Of a DNA stretch of 64,000 nt, positions 36,098 through 46,228 are shown piece after piece. Source of the DNA: Oscillospiraceae bacterium (lineage in GTDB: Bacteria; Bacillota; Clostridia; Oscillospirales; Ruminococcaceae); NCBI GenBank assembly GCA_031282245.1, contig JAITEB010000045.1, forward strand, positions 1 through 64,000, written 5' to 3'. The stretch's first letter is position 1. Every line of letters begins with the position of its first letter. The position numbers and the translations under genes are program-made. Below the pieces are notes generated by a model. That model saw only the letters and a list, made by a program, of their open reading frames with translations. It did no database searches and was not told where the DNA came from.

Positions 36098-36538
36098 GTG
36101 GAGAAAATTTTCTATAAAAAAACGCGGCCAAACGCAGTCGTCCCCAAAAGAGCAAGTCCCGGAAGCGCGGGGTACGACCTCTGCGCCTGCCTGGAGTCGG
36201 AACTGGGCATCTCCCCCGGCGCGACCGCCTTAGTTCCGACCGGGATTTCTATAGAGCTGCCCTCTCAGCATTGCGTCGCTTATATTTTCGCGCGGAGTTC
36301 CCTCGGCACAAAAAAAGGAATAATCCCCGCGAACTGCGTCGGGGTTATCGACAGCGACTATCGCGGGGAAATCTATGTTTCGCTTTATAACAGATCAGGC
36401 CAGAATTTTGCGGTGCGCCACGGCGACCGAATCGCCCAAATGGTGCTTTCGCCCGTGTTCACGCCGGAGCTTGAAGCGGCGGAAGCCCTTGGCGACACCG
36501 AGCGCGGAAGCGGGGGCTTTGGCTCGACAGGCATTTAA
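36098..36538 (+). CDS. dut: dUTP diphosphatase
   Basis: A trimeric dUTPase that hydrolyses dUTP to dUMP. All five motifs are visible: S-A-G-Y-D-L, A-R-S-S-L-G, G-V-I-D-S-D-Y-R-G-E, G-D-R-I-A-Q, and the C-terminal G-S-G-G-F-G-S-T-G. An ATG at 36071 also fits the frame, but it has no ribosome-binding site and sits inside a TATAAT-like element. GTG 36098 gives the family's usual N-terminus (K-I-F-Y-K-K). The start remains uncertain. Together with dcd it serves the dCTP to dUMP route. Confidence 0.9.
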   Translation: MEKIFYKKTRPNAVVPKRASPGSAGYDLCACLESELGISPGATALVPTGISIELPSQHCVAYIFARSSLGTKKGIIPANCVGVIDSDYRGEIYVSLYNRSGQNFAVRHGDRIAQMVLSPVFTPELEAAEALGDTERGSGGFGSTGI

Positions 36539-36935
36539 GCGCATTTATAAAAAATATACAGCAAGCCGCCCATCACCAGAATGAGCGGCTTCTGTCACCG
36601 GCAGAGAGCGAAAGAGTTTTTATCCGTTTAAACAATCACAGGGAATGCAAAGCGGAATTAGTATATAAATTAAAAATAATCTCTATCCTGGAAAATCTAT
36701 AAATAAACTATTTTTTCATATACTAAATCCAGTTTTGTCTCTCTGCCGCAAACGCTCCACAAAGAAAAAGCGAATAAATAATCTTTTGCCGACTGCATTA
36801 TTATTCTGGCTGATTAATTAAAAAAAATGTGCGGTAAATAATAGAATTTTAGTTCCGGTTTTTTTTGAGATACCACAGACAAAGCAAAGAGAAGGCCCCT
36901 AACAGCCTTCCCCTGAATTTTAATTAATATTTTTT
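36539..36935. other. AT-rich intergenic region between convergent genes
   Basis: About 400 bases between dut and the ispH-rpsA gene. A hairpin (AAGCCGC at 36563-36569 with GCGGCTT at 36585-36591) could end the dut transcript although no T run follows. The rest is AT-rich without a recognisable element. Confidence 0.45.
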
Positions 36936-38978
36936 TTACGCCAAGTCTTTCGGAAGTTCCCCAACAACGCCGTCAGGTCCAATCTCATAGGACGTGAAGC
37001 CTTTTTCTTCGGCGGCGTCCCGCTCTTCCGGGGCTTTGCTCCTGTCCTCGTCATTCAGAGCGGCCCTGATGGACAGGCTGACACGCTTGCGCTCATAGTC
37101 TATATCCGTGATCATAACTTCCACTTCCTGCCCGACGCTGAGAGCGTCCTGCGGCTTCGCCACATGCTGCTGCGAAATCTGGGAAATATGAATCAGGCCG
37201 TCTATTCCGGGGGAAATGTTGGCAAACGCGCCGAAATCAGTGAGAGAAACGATCTTACCTTTGGTCTTGACGCCGGACTGCAGCGTCTGCCGCAGAATCT
37301 CCCAGGGATTATCCTCATTTTTTCTGTAACCAAGGGAAATTTTTTTAGACTGCGCGTCAATGTCTCTGATATAGACCTCCACAACGTCGCCCTCTTTGAT
37401 AACTTCGGAAGGATGGTGTATACGTCCCCAGGAAAGCTCCGATATGTGAACCATACCGTCAACGCCGCCCAGATCGACAAAGGCGCCGTAACTTGTAAGG
37501 GATTTCACCTCGCCTTTATATACTTTTCCAATTTCAGCCTCTTCCCAGAATTTCTCCTGCTTCTGTTTCTTCTGATCTTTCAAAACAGAACGGATAGAAC
37601 CGACGGAACGCCGGCGGCTTGGATTGACTTCAATAATCCGGAACTGAACTTCCTTTCGGAGAAGCCCCTCAAGAGGCTCGTTCTTTGTGAGAGTCGCCTG
37701 CGACATCGGGATAAAAACCTTGACCCCGTTGGACACCGCGATAACTCCGCCGCGGACGATCTCCGTAACGATACCGCTGAGAATTTCACTCGTTTCAGCC
37801 GCTTTGCAGATTTTTTCATAGCCCGCGATAGAATCAAGACGCTTTTTTGAGAGCGTCACTGTCCCCTCAACATCGTTAACCCGGCTTACGATAAGGTCAA
37901 GCCTGTCTCCGACTTTGGCAAGGTCGGCCGGGGTTTTTGTGGGGTCGTCGGTCAGTTCGGCCAAGGGGACGTATCCGGCGTGCTTTGTACCTATATCAAC
38001 TTGAACCTCTGTCGGCCCGACGGCAATTACCTCGCCGATAACCCGGTCGCCGTTATGTACGCTTTTCAGCGTTTGCTCAAGACCTTCTTCAAAGCTGATA
38101 TCGTCTCCATCAACAGTGTTTACGTTCATGAAGTCACTCATGGTTTCTTGTACCTCCTTAATTATGCGGGCAGGAGTGGATGCGCCCGCAGTAAGCCCTA
38201 CCCTAGCATTGCTCATAATGTCAATATTTTTTAAATCCCCCGCCGACTCAATAAGAAAAGCCGGGCAGTGTCTTTGACATACGTCACGAAGTTTTGCAGT
38301 GTTGGAACTGGTCTTCCCCCCGACCACTATCATGATGTCGCAGTTTTCAGCCAGCTGTACGGCTTCTTTCTGTCTCAAAGCTGTTGCATTACATATTGTA
38401 TCAAAAAAGATTGTATTTGTACATATTTTTTTCGCTAAATTTACGCAGCTTTTATAGATTTCTTTATTAAATGTCGTCTGAGCGGCCAAAACCGGGATTT
38501 TGCCGCCGTTTCGGGCTGTTTTCTCCAGTATTTGCCTGAAATCGTCTTCGTTGTCGGCCACATGACAGCTTCCCTCGCAATATGAAACAATCGCTTTCAC
38601 TTCCGGATGCTCCGCGTCGCCCAGAATAATAACTTCAGCGCCCGGCTGCCTGGACTGCTCCGCGACGATTTTCTGAACCCTGCTTACAAAGGGACAGCTT
38701 GCGTCGGCATAGTTCATATTATTAGCTTTTATATACTCAATCACCTGCTTTGTGACGCCGTGGGAGCGCAGGACTATAATTTCGCCTGCTTCGGCCTGCG
38801 AAGGCTCTTCAATAATTCGTGCCCCCCGCCCGGCCATCTCGGCGACAATCTGCGGGTTGTGGATAATCGGCCCCAGAGTGCAGACTTTTTTGCCCTCGTC
38901 CAAAAGCCGGTAGACCATTTTGACGGCGCGTTCCACACCGAAGCAGAATCCCGCCGACTTGCATACTGTAAGCGTCAA
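36936..38978 (-). CDS. ispH: IspH fused to ribosomal protein S1
   Basis: A 680-residue bifunctional protein known from Clostridia. Residues 1 to about 285 are 4-hydroxy-3-methylbut-2-enyl diphosphate reductase, the last step of the MEP isoprenoid pathway; the three cluster cysteines are Cys12, Cys95 and Cys196. Residues from about 300 hold four S1 RNA-binding repeats (for example G-D-R-V-I-G-E-V and K-I-G-D... style starts such as G-K-V-Y-K-G-E-V). The tail is acidic. It lies downstream of plsC and cmk, a typical clostridial order. Confidence 0.95.
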   Translation of the reverse strand: MTLTVCKSAGFCFGVERAVKMVYRLLDEGKKVCTLGPIIHNPQIVAEMAGRGARIIEEPSQAEAGEIIVLRSHGVTKQVIEYIKANNMNYADASCPFVSRVQKIVAEQSRQPGAEVIILGDAEHPEVKAIVSYCEGSCHVADNEDDFRQILEKTARNGGKIPVLAAQTTFNKEIYKSCVNLAKKICTNTIFFDTICNATALRQKEAVQLAENCDIMIVVGGKTSSNTAKLRDVCQRHCPAFLIESAGDLKNIDIMSNARVGLTAGASTPARIIKEVQETMSDFMNVNTVDGDDISFEEGLEQTLKSVHNGDRVIGEVIAVGPTEVQVDIGTKHAGYVPLAELTDDPTKTPADLAKVGDRLDLIVSRVNDVEGTVTLSKKRLDSIAGYEKICKAAETSEILSGIVTEIVRGGVIAVSNGVKVFIPMSQATLTKNEPLEGLLRKEVQFRIIEVNPSRRRSVGSIRSVLKDQKKQKQEKFWEEAEIGKVYKGEVKSLTSYGAFVDLGGVDGMVHISELSWGRIHHPSEVIKEGDVVEVYIRDIDAQSKKISLGYRKNEDNPWEILRQTLQSGVKTKGKIVSLTDFGAFANISPGIDGLIHISQISQQHVAKPQDALSVGQEVEVMITDIDYERKRVSLSIRAALNDEDRSKAPEERDAAEEKGFTSYEIGPDGVVGELPKDLA

Positions 38979-39022
38979 GGCGATTATACATTCCTTTCCG
39001 GCGCAAATTGGAGTTCCTGAAT

Positions 39023-39691
39023 CTATAGGGACGACAATCTGCGCCCCTGCTTATCCTCCGCATGCCGCAGCCCCGCAAGCTCGTGAATGCGTTCCATGAT
39101 CATGCGGCTTGCGGCCTTTCTCTCGGACGAGCGCAGCGGATTTGAAAAATTAAATTCATGATTTTTTATAATCTGGCCAAAGCGAATAGTAATCTTCTTA
39201 AAAAAACCGACTTTGCCGTCACAGTAAATGCTTATGGGAAGCACGTCGGCTCCAGTCTGCGCGGCAATAAGCCCGACGCCGGACTGCACCGGCAGCGGCT
39301 CGCCCCTGAACGAGCGGTGCCCCTCAGGAAAAATGGCCAGAATCTGGCCTTTTTTAATTATATTTCTTGCGGTCTCAATAGCCTTTACGTCGCGTCTCCC
39401 GCGGTTGACGGGATAAGCTCCCAAAGCCTCAATAAGCTTTCCCAGCGGCGGGAACTTCCACAATTCCCTCTTTGCCATAAAGTGAAGCATGCGCGACTTT
39501 AAAATAACGGCAAGATACAACGGGTCCCAGTTGCTTCTATGGTTGGCGGCCAGAACAAGCCCCCCGCTTTCCGGAACGTTTTCCAGGCCGTGGATATCAA
39601 GCCGGAAAAACAGCTTTATAAAAGGCTTCATCAAGCCAATGGCAAATTTATAAAATTTATTCATGCTATCGGTGTTTTTCACAGCGTCCAT
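39023..39691 (-). CDS. plsC: 1-acyl-glycerol-3-phosphate acyltransferase
   Basis: A 222-residue PlsC-type acyltransferase that makes phosphatidic acid at the membrane. The catalytic H-x4-D is N-H-R-S-N-W-D, and the substrate motif reads F-P-E-G-H-R-S. A hydrophobic segment near residues 13-30 would anchor it. The ATG follows the cmk stop directly (TGAATG) and AGGGGAAAG provides the ribosome-binding site. Confidence 0.93.
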   Translation of the reverse strand: MDAVKNTDSMNKFYKFAIGLMKPFIKLFFRLDIHGLENVPESGGLVLAANHRSNWDPLYLAVILKSRMLHFMAKRELWKFPPLGKLIEALGAYPVNRGRRDVKAIETARNIIKKGQILAIFPEGHRSFRGEPLPVQSGVGLIAAQTGADVLPISIYCDGKVGFFKKITIRFGQIIKNHEFNFSNPLRSSERKAASRMIMERIHELAGLRHAEDKQGRRLSSL

Positions 39692-40354
39692 TCAAATCTT
39701 TCCCCTTATTATATCAAGCATCTTCTGTACCGTCTCATCAAAGTCAAGGCCGGAGCTGTCAACCAGAACCGCATCTTCAGCCCGTCGCAGAGGCGCAATT
39801 CCACGGTTTTCGTCCTGCCGGTCGCGCTTTATAACCCCGTTCAAAACATCCTGATAGGAGACGTCTTCCCCCCGCAGAACAAGTTCGTCAAAGCGCCGCT
39901 TCGCCCGGATTTCCGGCGCGGCGGTCAGGAATATTTTAACGTCCGCGCCGGGAAGCACAAAAGTTCCAATATCGCGCCCGTCCATTATGACCGAATTTTC
40001 CCGCGCAAGCCGCCGCTGGGTTTCCAGCAGAAAGGCGCGCACTTCGGCGTACCTTGCGACTGTAGAAACGGCGGCCGAAACAACTTCGCCGCGTATTTCG
40101 GCGCTCACGTCCTTCCCGCCCAGGAAGACATGCTGAACGCCGTCTATATATTTTATGCCGACCTCCGCGCCTTTAAGACCTTCGGCGACGGCGGCGCCGC
40201 AGTTTATATCAATATTGTTACCCAGCGCATGCAGGGCAAGCGCCCTGTAAAGCGCGCCGGTGTCAACATAAGTAACGCCCAGTATTTCAGCGAGTTTTTT
40301 TGCCGCCGTGCTTTTTCCCGCTCCGGACGGCCCGTCTATCGCAACAGAAAACAT
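39692..40354 (-). CDS. cmk: Cytidylate kinase
   Basis: A 220-residue CMP/dCMP kinase. The P-loop is G-P-S-G-A-G-K-S-T (residues 8-16), followed by Y-V-D-T-G-A-L-Y-R, the G-R-D-I-G-T-F-V segment, and R-R-F-D-E-L. It is followed without a gap by plsC. Confidence 0.95.
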   Translation of the reverse strand: MFSVAIDGPSGAGKSTAAKKLAEILGVTYVDTGALYRALALHALGNNIDINCGAAVAEGLKGAEVGIKYIDGVQHVFLGGKDVSAEIRGEVVSAAVSTVARYAEVRAFLLETQRRLARENSVIMDGRDIGTFVLPGADVKIFLTAAPEIRAKRRFDELVLRGEDVSYQDVLNGVIKRDRQDENRGIAPLRRAEDAVLVDSSGLDFDETVQKMLDIIRGKI

Positions 40355-40396
40355 GCAATTCCTCCGCTGTTTGCAAAACCAAATTTCGCAAGTCTA

Positions 40397-41644
40397 TTAA
40401 ACCAAAACCGGATTTAAATTCGCCCCCGCCGCATAAGCTGTCGAAAAGGCTATCTGCAAATTAAAGCCCCCTGTATATGCGTCCACGTCAATAAGTTCAC
40501 CCGCAAAATACAGCCCCGGCACAAGCTTTGACTGCATAGTCGCGGGGTCTATCTCTTTGACGCTGACCCCGCCGGAAGTGATCACAGCCTCTTCTATAGG
40601 GCGAGGCGCCTTCAGGCTCAGCGGGAAATTTTTCAAAAGCTCCGCAAAAGCCCGGCGGCGCTCCCTGGAAATGCCATTGACCTTTTCTTCCGGCACGATT
40701 CCCGAAAGGGCGACGATCACCGGAATAAGTTTTGCGGGCAGCAAATCGCACAAGGCGTTTGAAAAATTTTTGTTGATATATCTAGTAAAATCTTTTTGAA
40801 GCCGTTTGTCAAGTGTTTCTATGTCAAGCGCCGGCTTTAAATCGATGGTAATTTTATACATGTCAAATTCATCGGACTCAATAAAGGCGCTGGCTGAAAG
40901 AACCAGCGGCCCGGATATGCCAAAAGATGTAAAAAGCATTTCGCCCTGCTCAGCAAAAAGCGGCTTTTTTCCGCCTTTTTTAAGCAGCTTTAACGTCACG
41001 TTGCGCAGGGACAAGCCCTCCAGATCCGCGCAGTATGTCTCGCGGCACTCCAGCGGCACAAGGGAGGCGCGGGGAGGCGTTATGCTGTGCCCGAAAATTT
41101 TGGCAAAACGGTAGCCGTCGCCGGTCGAGCCTGTAGAAGGGTAAGAAAGACCGCCGGTCGCAAGCAAAAGCGTGCGGCTTCTGTAAATCAGCCCGCTTTT
41201 GCAGCGGATTTCAAAAAAGCCGTCTTTTTTGACGGCGGCTTCTGCTTCATCATGTACGGTCCGTGCCCCGGCAGCCCGGGCGGCACGGGCAAGCGCCCGG
41301 GCAACGTCCGAAGCTTTGTCCGAGACTGGAAAAACACGATTCCCGCGCTCTGTTTTAAGCTCCAGACCTTCAGCTTCAAAAAAGGCCATAAGCGCCTGCG
41401 GAGGAAAAGCCGCCAGAGAACTGTACAAAAAGCGCGGGTTACGGTGAACGTTCTTAAGAAAAGACTGGATGTCGCAGTTGTTGGTGAGGTTACAGCGACC
41501 TTTCCCGGTGATCAGAAGTTTCTTAGTAGGATAGCTGTTTTTTTCTATTATAAGGCAAGCAAATTCCCGGCGCGCCGCTTGAATGGCGGCCATAAGCCCA
41601 GCCGCGCCGCCGCCGACTATCGCGGAGTCATAAATCTTCAGCAT
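40397..41644 (-). CDS. HI0933/BaiN-family flavoprotein
   Basis: A 415-residue NAD(P)/FAD-dependent oxidoreductase of the HI0933-like family (often labelled aminoacetone oxidase or BaiN). The FAD dinucleotide motif is G-G-G-A-A-G-L-M-A-A, followed by G-K-G-R-C-N-L-T-N. The C-terminal G-L-Y-F-A-G-E-L-I-D-V-D-A-Y-T-G-G-F-N-L-Q-I-A region is typical. The substrate is not known for most members. It is upstream of cmk on the same strand. Confidence 0.9.
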   Translation of the reverse strand: MLKIYDSAIVGGGAAGLMAAIQAARREFACLIIEKNSYPTKKLLITGKGRCNLTNNCDIQSFLKNVHRNPRFLYSSLAAFPPQALMAFFEAEGLELKTERGNRVFPVSDKASDVARALARAARAAGARTVHDEAEAAVKKDGFFEIRCKSGLIYRSRTLLLATGGLSYPSTGSTGDGYRFAKIFGHSITPPRASLVPLECRETYCADLEGLSLRNVTLKLLKKGGKKPLFAEQGEMLFTSFGISGPLVLSASAFIESDEFDMYKITIDLKPALDIETLDKRLQKDFTRYINKNFSNALCDLLPAKLIPVIVALSGIVPEEKVNGISRERRRAFAELLKNFPLSLKAPRPIEEAVITSGGVSVKEIDPATMQSKLVPGLYFAGELIDVDAYTGGFNLQIAFSTAYAAGANLNPVLV

Positions 41645-41708
41645 AGTCTCATTTCCCCATTTCTAAGATGTCAAGAAACTGCATTCAAGTTTTGCCACAC
41701 ACAAAAAC

Positions 41709-41742
41709 AGGTCTGCCATGAAAAACTATACATCACAGACCT
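41709..41742 (-). terminator. Terminator of spoVG
   Basis: AGGTCTG (41709-41715) pairs with CAGACCT (41736-41742). On the minus strand the stem is followed by TGTTTTTG, which suits termination after spoVG. Confidence 0.6.
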
Positions 41743-41774
41743 TTTTTCTTGAAAGCAAAATTTACTTGGGGGGT

Positions 41775-42095
41775 TTACTCAGTCTTTTCGTCTCTGTCGT
41801 TCTTAAGTTCGCTATAAAGATTTTCCTGTTTAATAAGCTCTTCTTTATATCTGTAGTATTCGCCGAGAATACGGTCTTCCAAGTCGCGCCTTGCTTTGAC
41901 GTTGATTGGGTGAACAACATCGCGGAAAACGCCGTTTTCCTCCTGCCTGCTGGGCATAGCGATGAAGTAACGTTCTGGCCCTTCTATGACTTTAATATCG
42001 TGAATAGCAAGGTCGTTATCAAGAGTGATTGAAACCAGCGCACGAAGCTTACCTTCGTTATAAGTTCTTCTAATTTTTACTTCGGTAATATCCAT
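41775..42095 (-). CDS. spoVG: Septation/regulatory protein SpoVG
   Basis: A 106-residue SpoVG with the hallmark start M-D-I-T-E-V-K-I-R-R and the block F-I-A-M-P-S-R. SpoVG binds DNA and RNA and tunes sporulation, division or virulence genes in Firmicutes. AAGGAGG precedes the ATG. It is monocistronic with its own terminator. Confidence 0.95.
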   Translation of the reverse strand: MDITEVKIRRTYNEGKLRALVSITLDNDLAIHDIKVIEGPERYFIAMPSRQEENGVFRDVVHPINVKARRDLEDRILGEYYRYKEELIKQENLYSELKNDRDEKTE

Positions 42096-42629
42096 TCTGT
42101 AAATAGTCCCTCCTTGTTATGAATATTTTAAGCTGGAAAACGCAAATTATTCATACAAGAAAATTTTTTATAGCCCTCTTTTGGGTTGATTCCGCGAAAA
42201 TACATTGTGTCAAAAACTAACAGTCGAGTAAATATGCCTCAGCAAGAAGTTAGCCGCTGTCTGATAATATCCGACACAATTATTTCACCTTCTTGGCTTA
42301 TAAATTTTCCGCACCCAACTACTTTATTATATTACCCTTTATTTTGTAAATTTTCAACATGTTTTTCTAAATATCAGAAAAAAAGTTTTCGATAAAGCTC
42401 ACGCTTTAGAACGCAAAACTGAATAAAAATATAAAATATTATATTCTGTCAAAAAAACTCGCGTTAGAAACAGATTTTTTGGATATATAGCCAAATGCCC
42501 GCAAATTACGCCGACGCAAGTAAAATTGGTTTTGGCAAAAGACAGTGCTTGAAAATTTTACACACTTGTATTATAGTATATAAAAGAAAGATAACTCAGA
42601 GAAACCATGGGGAGAGTGCTCTATCAGGC
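42096..42629. other. Divergent intergenic region of spoVG and trkA
   Basis: About 530 AT-rich bases. A trkA promoter is visible at 42549-42577. A minus-strand TTGACA (42213-42208) has no convincing -10 box. No gene is supported here. Confidence 0.5.
42549..42577 (+). promoter_or_regulatory. Sigma-A promoter for trkA-trkH
   Basis: TTGAAA (42549-42554), a 17-base spacer and TATAGT (42572-42577), 52 bases before the trkA start. Confidence 0.65.
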
Positions 42630-43985
42630 ATGAATATAATTATAGTGGGCGACGGCAAGGTTGGCCACGCTTTGGCCGAAAGGCTCAGCCAGGAAAATCA
42701 TCAGGTTACTATTATAGATACAAACGCGGAAAAATTGGCTGACTCCGCCAGTGTTCTTGATATAAGCGTATTGAAGGGAAACGGCGCAAGCATGGACGTC
42801 CAGCTTGAGGCGGGCGTGCAGGGCGCCGATTTGCTGATTGCCGCCGCTTCCAGCGACGAGATAAACATGATTTGCTGCCTGATGGCCAAGAAATTGGGGG
42901 CAAAAAACACAATCGCGCGCATACGCAACCCGGAATACAAAGAACAGATGAGCATGCTGGAGGACGAGTTCAATCTCAGCATGACTATAAACCCGGAATC
43001 TTATACCGCTTCGGAAATATCAAAGCTGATACGCTTCCCCACCGCAATCCGGACGGACTCGTTCGCCAACGGGCGGGTGGATATTGTCGAACTGAAAATA
43101 AAGCCGGGCAATCCCCTTATCGGCGTTCCCCTGAAGTCAATCGGCAGGCAGAGCATTGGAAAAATACTGATCTGCGTGCGTGAGCATGGCGGAGAGGTTG
43201 AAATTCCCAACGGAGACACTGTTTTTTGCGAGAACGACAAAATACATATAACAGGTTCCGGTCAGGAAATACACAGGTTTTTAAAATCCGTCGGGGAAAT
43301 TGAGCAGAAAATAAAAAGCGTCCTGATTATTGGCGGGGGCAAGGTTTCGTATTATCTTGCCCAGCTTCTCGAAACAATGGATATGTATATAACTATAATA
43401 GAAAAAAATCCCAGGCGCTGCGAGGAGCTTTGCGAAGAATTCCCGGAGGCAAATATCGTCTGCGGGGACGGCACTGACCAGGAGATACTTAATTCCGAAG
43501 GTTTTCAGAATGTCGACGCTTTTATTTCACTGACGGATATAGACGAGGAAAACATAGTCGCTTCTATATGCGCGGCTGAACAGAAAATCAAAAAAGTGAT
43601 CACTAAAATAAACCGCAGCAATTATTTCTCTATACTTGAGAAGATAGGCGCGGGAAGCACAGTAAGCCCGAAAACCATCACGGCCGACCGGGTGGCCAGA
43701 TATATCAGGGCCATGCAGAACACAGAGAAAAGCGGCTTCGACACGCTTTATAAAATAGCCGGCGGGAAAGCCGAGGCGCTGGAATTCAGGATTGACCCGC
43801 AGTCGATCTATGCGGGCAGGCAGCTTCAAACGCTGCCACTCAAAAAGAATATATTAATCGCGAACATAGTCCGCAGGGGCAAAGTGATTATTCCAAACGG
43901 CCGGGACTGCATTATGCCCAGGGATCATATTGTCGTCGTGACAACGAACTGGAAAGTAAATTATTACGAAGACATATTCACATAA
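42630..43985 (+). CDS. trkA: Trk potassium uptake regulator TrkA
   Basis: A 451-residue cytoplasmic gating subunit of the Trk potassium channel. Two tandem RCK units are present, each with a Rossmann NAD-binding site: I-I-V-G-D-G-K-V-G (residue 3 onward) and L-I-I-G-G-G-K-V-S (about 233), each followed by a TrkA-C domain. The frame continues upstream to 42495, but the family N-terminus M-N-I-I-I-V and a GGGGAGAG in front support ATG 42630. trkH follows 19 bases later. Confidence 0.95.
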   Translation: MNIIIVGDGKVGHALAERLSQENHQVTIIDTNAEKLADSASVLDISVLKGNGASMDVQLEAGVQGADLLIAAASSDEINMICCLMAKKLGAKNTIARIRNPEYKEQMSMLEDEFNLSMTINPESYTASEISKLIRFPTAIRTDSFANGRVDIVELKIKPGNPLIGVPLKSIGRQSIGKILICVREHGGEVEIPNGDTVFCENDKIHITGSGQEIHRFLKSVGEIEQKIKSVLIIGGGKVSYYLAQLLETMDMYITIIEKNPRRCEELCEEFPEANIVCGDGTDQEILNSEGFQNVDAFISLTDIDEENIVASICAAEQKIKKVITKINRSNYFSILEKIGAGSTVSPKTITADRVARYIRAMQNTEKSGFDTLYKIAGGKAEALEFRIDPQSIYAGRQLQTLPLKKNILIANIVRRGKVIIPNGRDCIMPRDHIVVVTTNWKVNYYEDIFT

Positions 43986-44004
43986 ATTGAGGTAATTTTA
44001 ATAT

Positions 44005-45450
44005 ATGAATTATCGTCTGTTTGCGCGCATCACAGGGCAGGTTATGTGCGTTCTTGCGGCGGCCATGCTGCCTTCTCTGGCGGCCGGGCTTTACTTCGGC
44101 GAGACAAACGCGGCCGCGGCCCTTGCGATAAGCATTGCCGCGATACTGGCGGCTTTTGTTCCGCTTGCTCTGGTAAAGCCCAAAAGCAAAAACATGTATC
44201 CCCGCGACGGCTTTGTGATAGTTTCGTTCATATGGCTGCTTTTTTCGGTTTTTTCAACCCTGCCTTTTTTAATCAGCGGGGAAATTCCTTCGTTTGTGGA
44301 CGCTTTTTTCGAGATGTGCTCGGGCTATTCGACGACGGGAGCCACTATTATAAGCGACGTTGAAAAAATTTCAAAAAGCCTTTTGCTGTTCCGCTCGTTT
44401 ACGCAGTGGCTGGGCGGAATGGGTATATTGATTTTTGTCGTGGCGATACTGCCGCTTTCCGGCACAAGGACGATAAACCTGATGCGCGCCGAAATTGCGG
44501 GGCCGACCGCGGACAAGCTTGTCCCGCTTATCAAGCACAGCACAAGAATTTCTTATATCATATATTTTGCGCTGACGCTTATCATGTTTATCGCGCTGCT
44601 GCTGACGGGTATGCCCGCCTTTGACAGCCTTACAAACGCGTTCGCGACGGCGGGAACCGGCGGCTTCAGCGTAGTAAGACATGGGATAGCGGCCTATGGC
44701 GACCCTGCCGCCGAGTGGATTATCATCATTTTTATGATCCTTTTTGGAATAAACTTCAACCTGTATTTTCTGATGCTGAGAAAGAAATTCAAAGAAGTCG
44801 GGAAGAACACCGAGCTTAGATTTTTTCTGCTGATCATTGTGGTTTCCACGGTTTTGATTTATTTGGACACGATGAAAAACTATCCCAGCGTTTCCGAAGG
44901 AATCAGAACGGCATTGTTTCAGGCGGCCGCATTTGCGTCGACGACAAGCTTTGCGACCGTAGATTTCAATCTTTGGCCGAGCTTCAGCAAGACTATATTG
45001 CTTCTGCTTATGTTTATTGGCGGCTGCGCCGGTTCAACGGCCTGCGGGCTTAAAGTTTCAAGAGTCATACTTATGGTCAAAGCGGCAAAAGAGCAGCTTC
45101 GCAAAATGGTTCATCCCAAGCGGGTTTTTAACATAAAGCTTGATGGGAACGTGGTGGAGCGGGAAGTGATCTCCCTGATTGGTTCTTATATAATTATATT
45201 TTTAATAATCTTTGCGGCTTCGTTTCTTGTAATTTCTATTGACGGTTTCACTTTCGAGGAAAATTTCAGCGCCGTCGCTTCATGCATTAACAATATCGGC
45301 CCCGGCTTTGGAAGAATAGGTCCCTATGGTAGTTTTGCGGGGTTTTCGCCGCTTAGCAAAATCGCGCTTTCTCTTGACATGCTTATGGGGCGTTTGGAAA
45401 TTTTCCCGATTATTCTGATGTTCTCGCCGAGCGTCTGGAAAAATCATTAG
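44005..45450 (+). CDS. trkH: Trk potassium uptake channel TrkH
   Basis: A 481-residue membrane channel with four repeated M1-P-M2 units. Filter regions are visible as G-Y-S-T-T-G-A-T, A-T-A-G-T-G-G-F-S, and G-G-C-A-G-S-T-A-C-G. It forms the potassium pore gated by TrkA. GAGGTAATTTT lies before the ATG. Confidence 0.95.
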   Translation: MNYRLFARITGQVMCVLAAAMLPSLAAGLYFGETNAAAALAISIAAILAAFVPLALVKPKSKNMYPRDGFVIVSFIWLLFSVFSTLPFLISGEIPSFVDAFFEMCSGYSTTGATIISDVEKISKSLLLFRSFTQWLGGMGILIFVVAILPLSGTRTINLMRAEIAGPTADKLVPLIKHSTRISYIIYFALTLIMFIALLLTGMPAFDSLTNAFATAGTGGFSVVRHGIAAYGDPAAEWIIIIFMILFGINFNLYFLMLRKKFKEVGKNTELRFFLLIIVVSTVLIYLDTMKNYPSVSEGIRTALFQAAAFASTTSFATVDFNLWPSFSKTILLLLMFIGGCAGSTACGLKVSRVILMVKAAKEQLRKMVHPKRVFNIKLDGNVVEREVISLIGSYIIIFLIIFAASFLVISIDGFTFEENFSAVASCINNIGPGFGRIGPYGSFAGFSPLSKIALSLDMLMGRLEIFPIILMFSPSVWKNH

Positions 45451-45517
45451 GCCGGAGACGGCAAATCGGAGACGCGTGCGCAGGGAGACAGTATTTTAAA
45501 AAAACTGGGGGAATTTT

Positions 45518-46228
45518 ATGAATCTGAAAAAAATCGCTTCGGCGGTAAAATCATCGTTTGCGCCCACAATCCCGGTTATGACGGGCTATTTGTTCATGGG
45601 CGCGGCTTTCGGGATTCTTTTACAGAGCAAGGGCTATAATTTTCTGTGGTCGGGCTTTATGGCCGTCGTGATATACGCGGGGAGCGCGCAGTTTGTGGCG
45701 GCGGAGCTGCTTTCAAAGGCGTTTAACCCGCTTAACGCTTTTCTGGTTATATTAATGGTCAATGCCCGGCATATTTTTTACGGCTTCTCCATGCTGGACA
45801 AATACAGCGGCATGGGCAAAATCAGGCCGTATCTGGTGTTTTCGCTGACCGACGAGACTTTCACTGTTTTATATTCGGCGCAGCCGCCGCAGGGACTTTC
45901 GCAAAAAGCTTTTTATCTCTGCGTGTCGCTCATGAACCAGATTTACTGGGTAATCGGCTGCATTGCGGGAGGGGCCGCGGGTTCCGCGCTGCCGATAAAC
46001 CCCAGGGGCATTGATTTTGTGATGACGGCGCTTTTTGTCGCCATATTTGCGGATTTGCTCCGCGAAAAGCAAAACCGGGTTCCGGCGGCTGTCGGCGTTT
46101 TCGCTTCGGTGCTTTGCCTGTTTATATTCGGGGCGGAAAATTTTCTGATTCCGGCGATGCTCCTGATGGCGCTGGCGCTGACGGTTCTGAAAAAGCCCAT
46201 AGAAAGGCTGGCGGCGAAGTATGAGTGA
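45518..46228 (+). CDS. azlC: Branched-chain amino acid exporter subunit AzlC
   Basis: A 236-residue AzlC permease, the large subunit of a branched-chain amino acid exporter. The N-terminal P-V-M-T-G-Y-L-F-M-G-A-A-F-G and the Y-A-G-S-A-Q-F-V-A-A segment are typical. GGGGGA lies before the ATG. It overlaps azlD by 8 bases. Confidence 0.93.
   Translation: MNLKKIASAVKSSFAPTIPVMTGYLFMGAAFGILLQSKGYNFLWSGFMAVVIYAGSAQFVAAELLSKAFNPLNAFLVILMVNARHIFYGFSMLDKYSGMGKIRPYLVFSLTDETFTVLYSAQPPQGLSQKAFYLCVSLMNQIYWVIGCIAGGAAGSALPINPRGIDFVMTALFVAIFADLLREKQNRVPAAVGVFASVLCLFIFGAENFLIPAMLLMALALTVLKKPIERLAAKYE

Noticed and set aside
42185-42213. Minus-strand TTGACA as spoVG promoter
   Set aside because: No acceptable -10 box at 16-18 bases.
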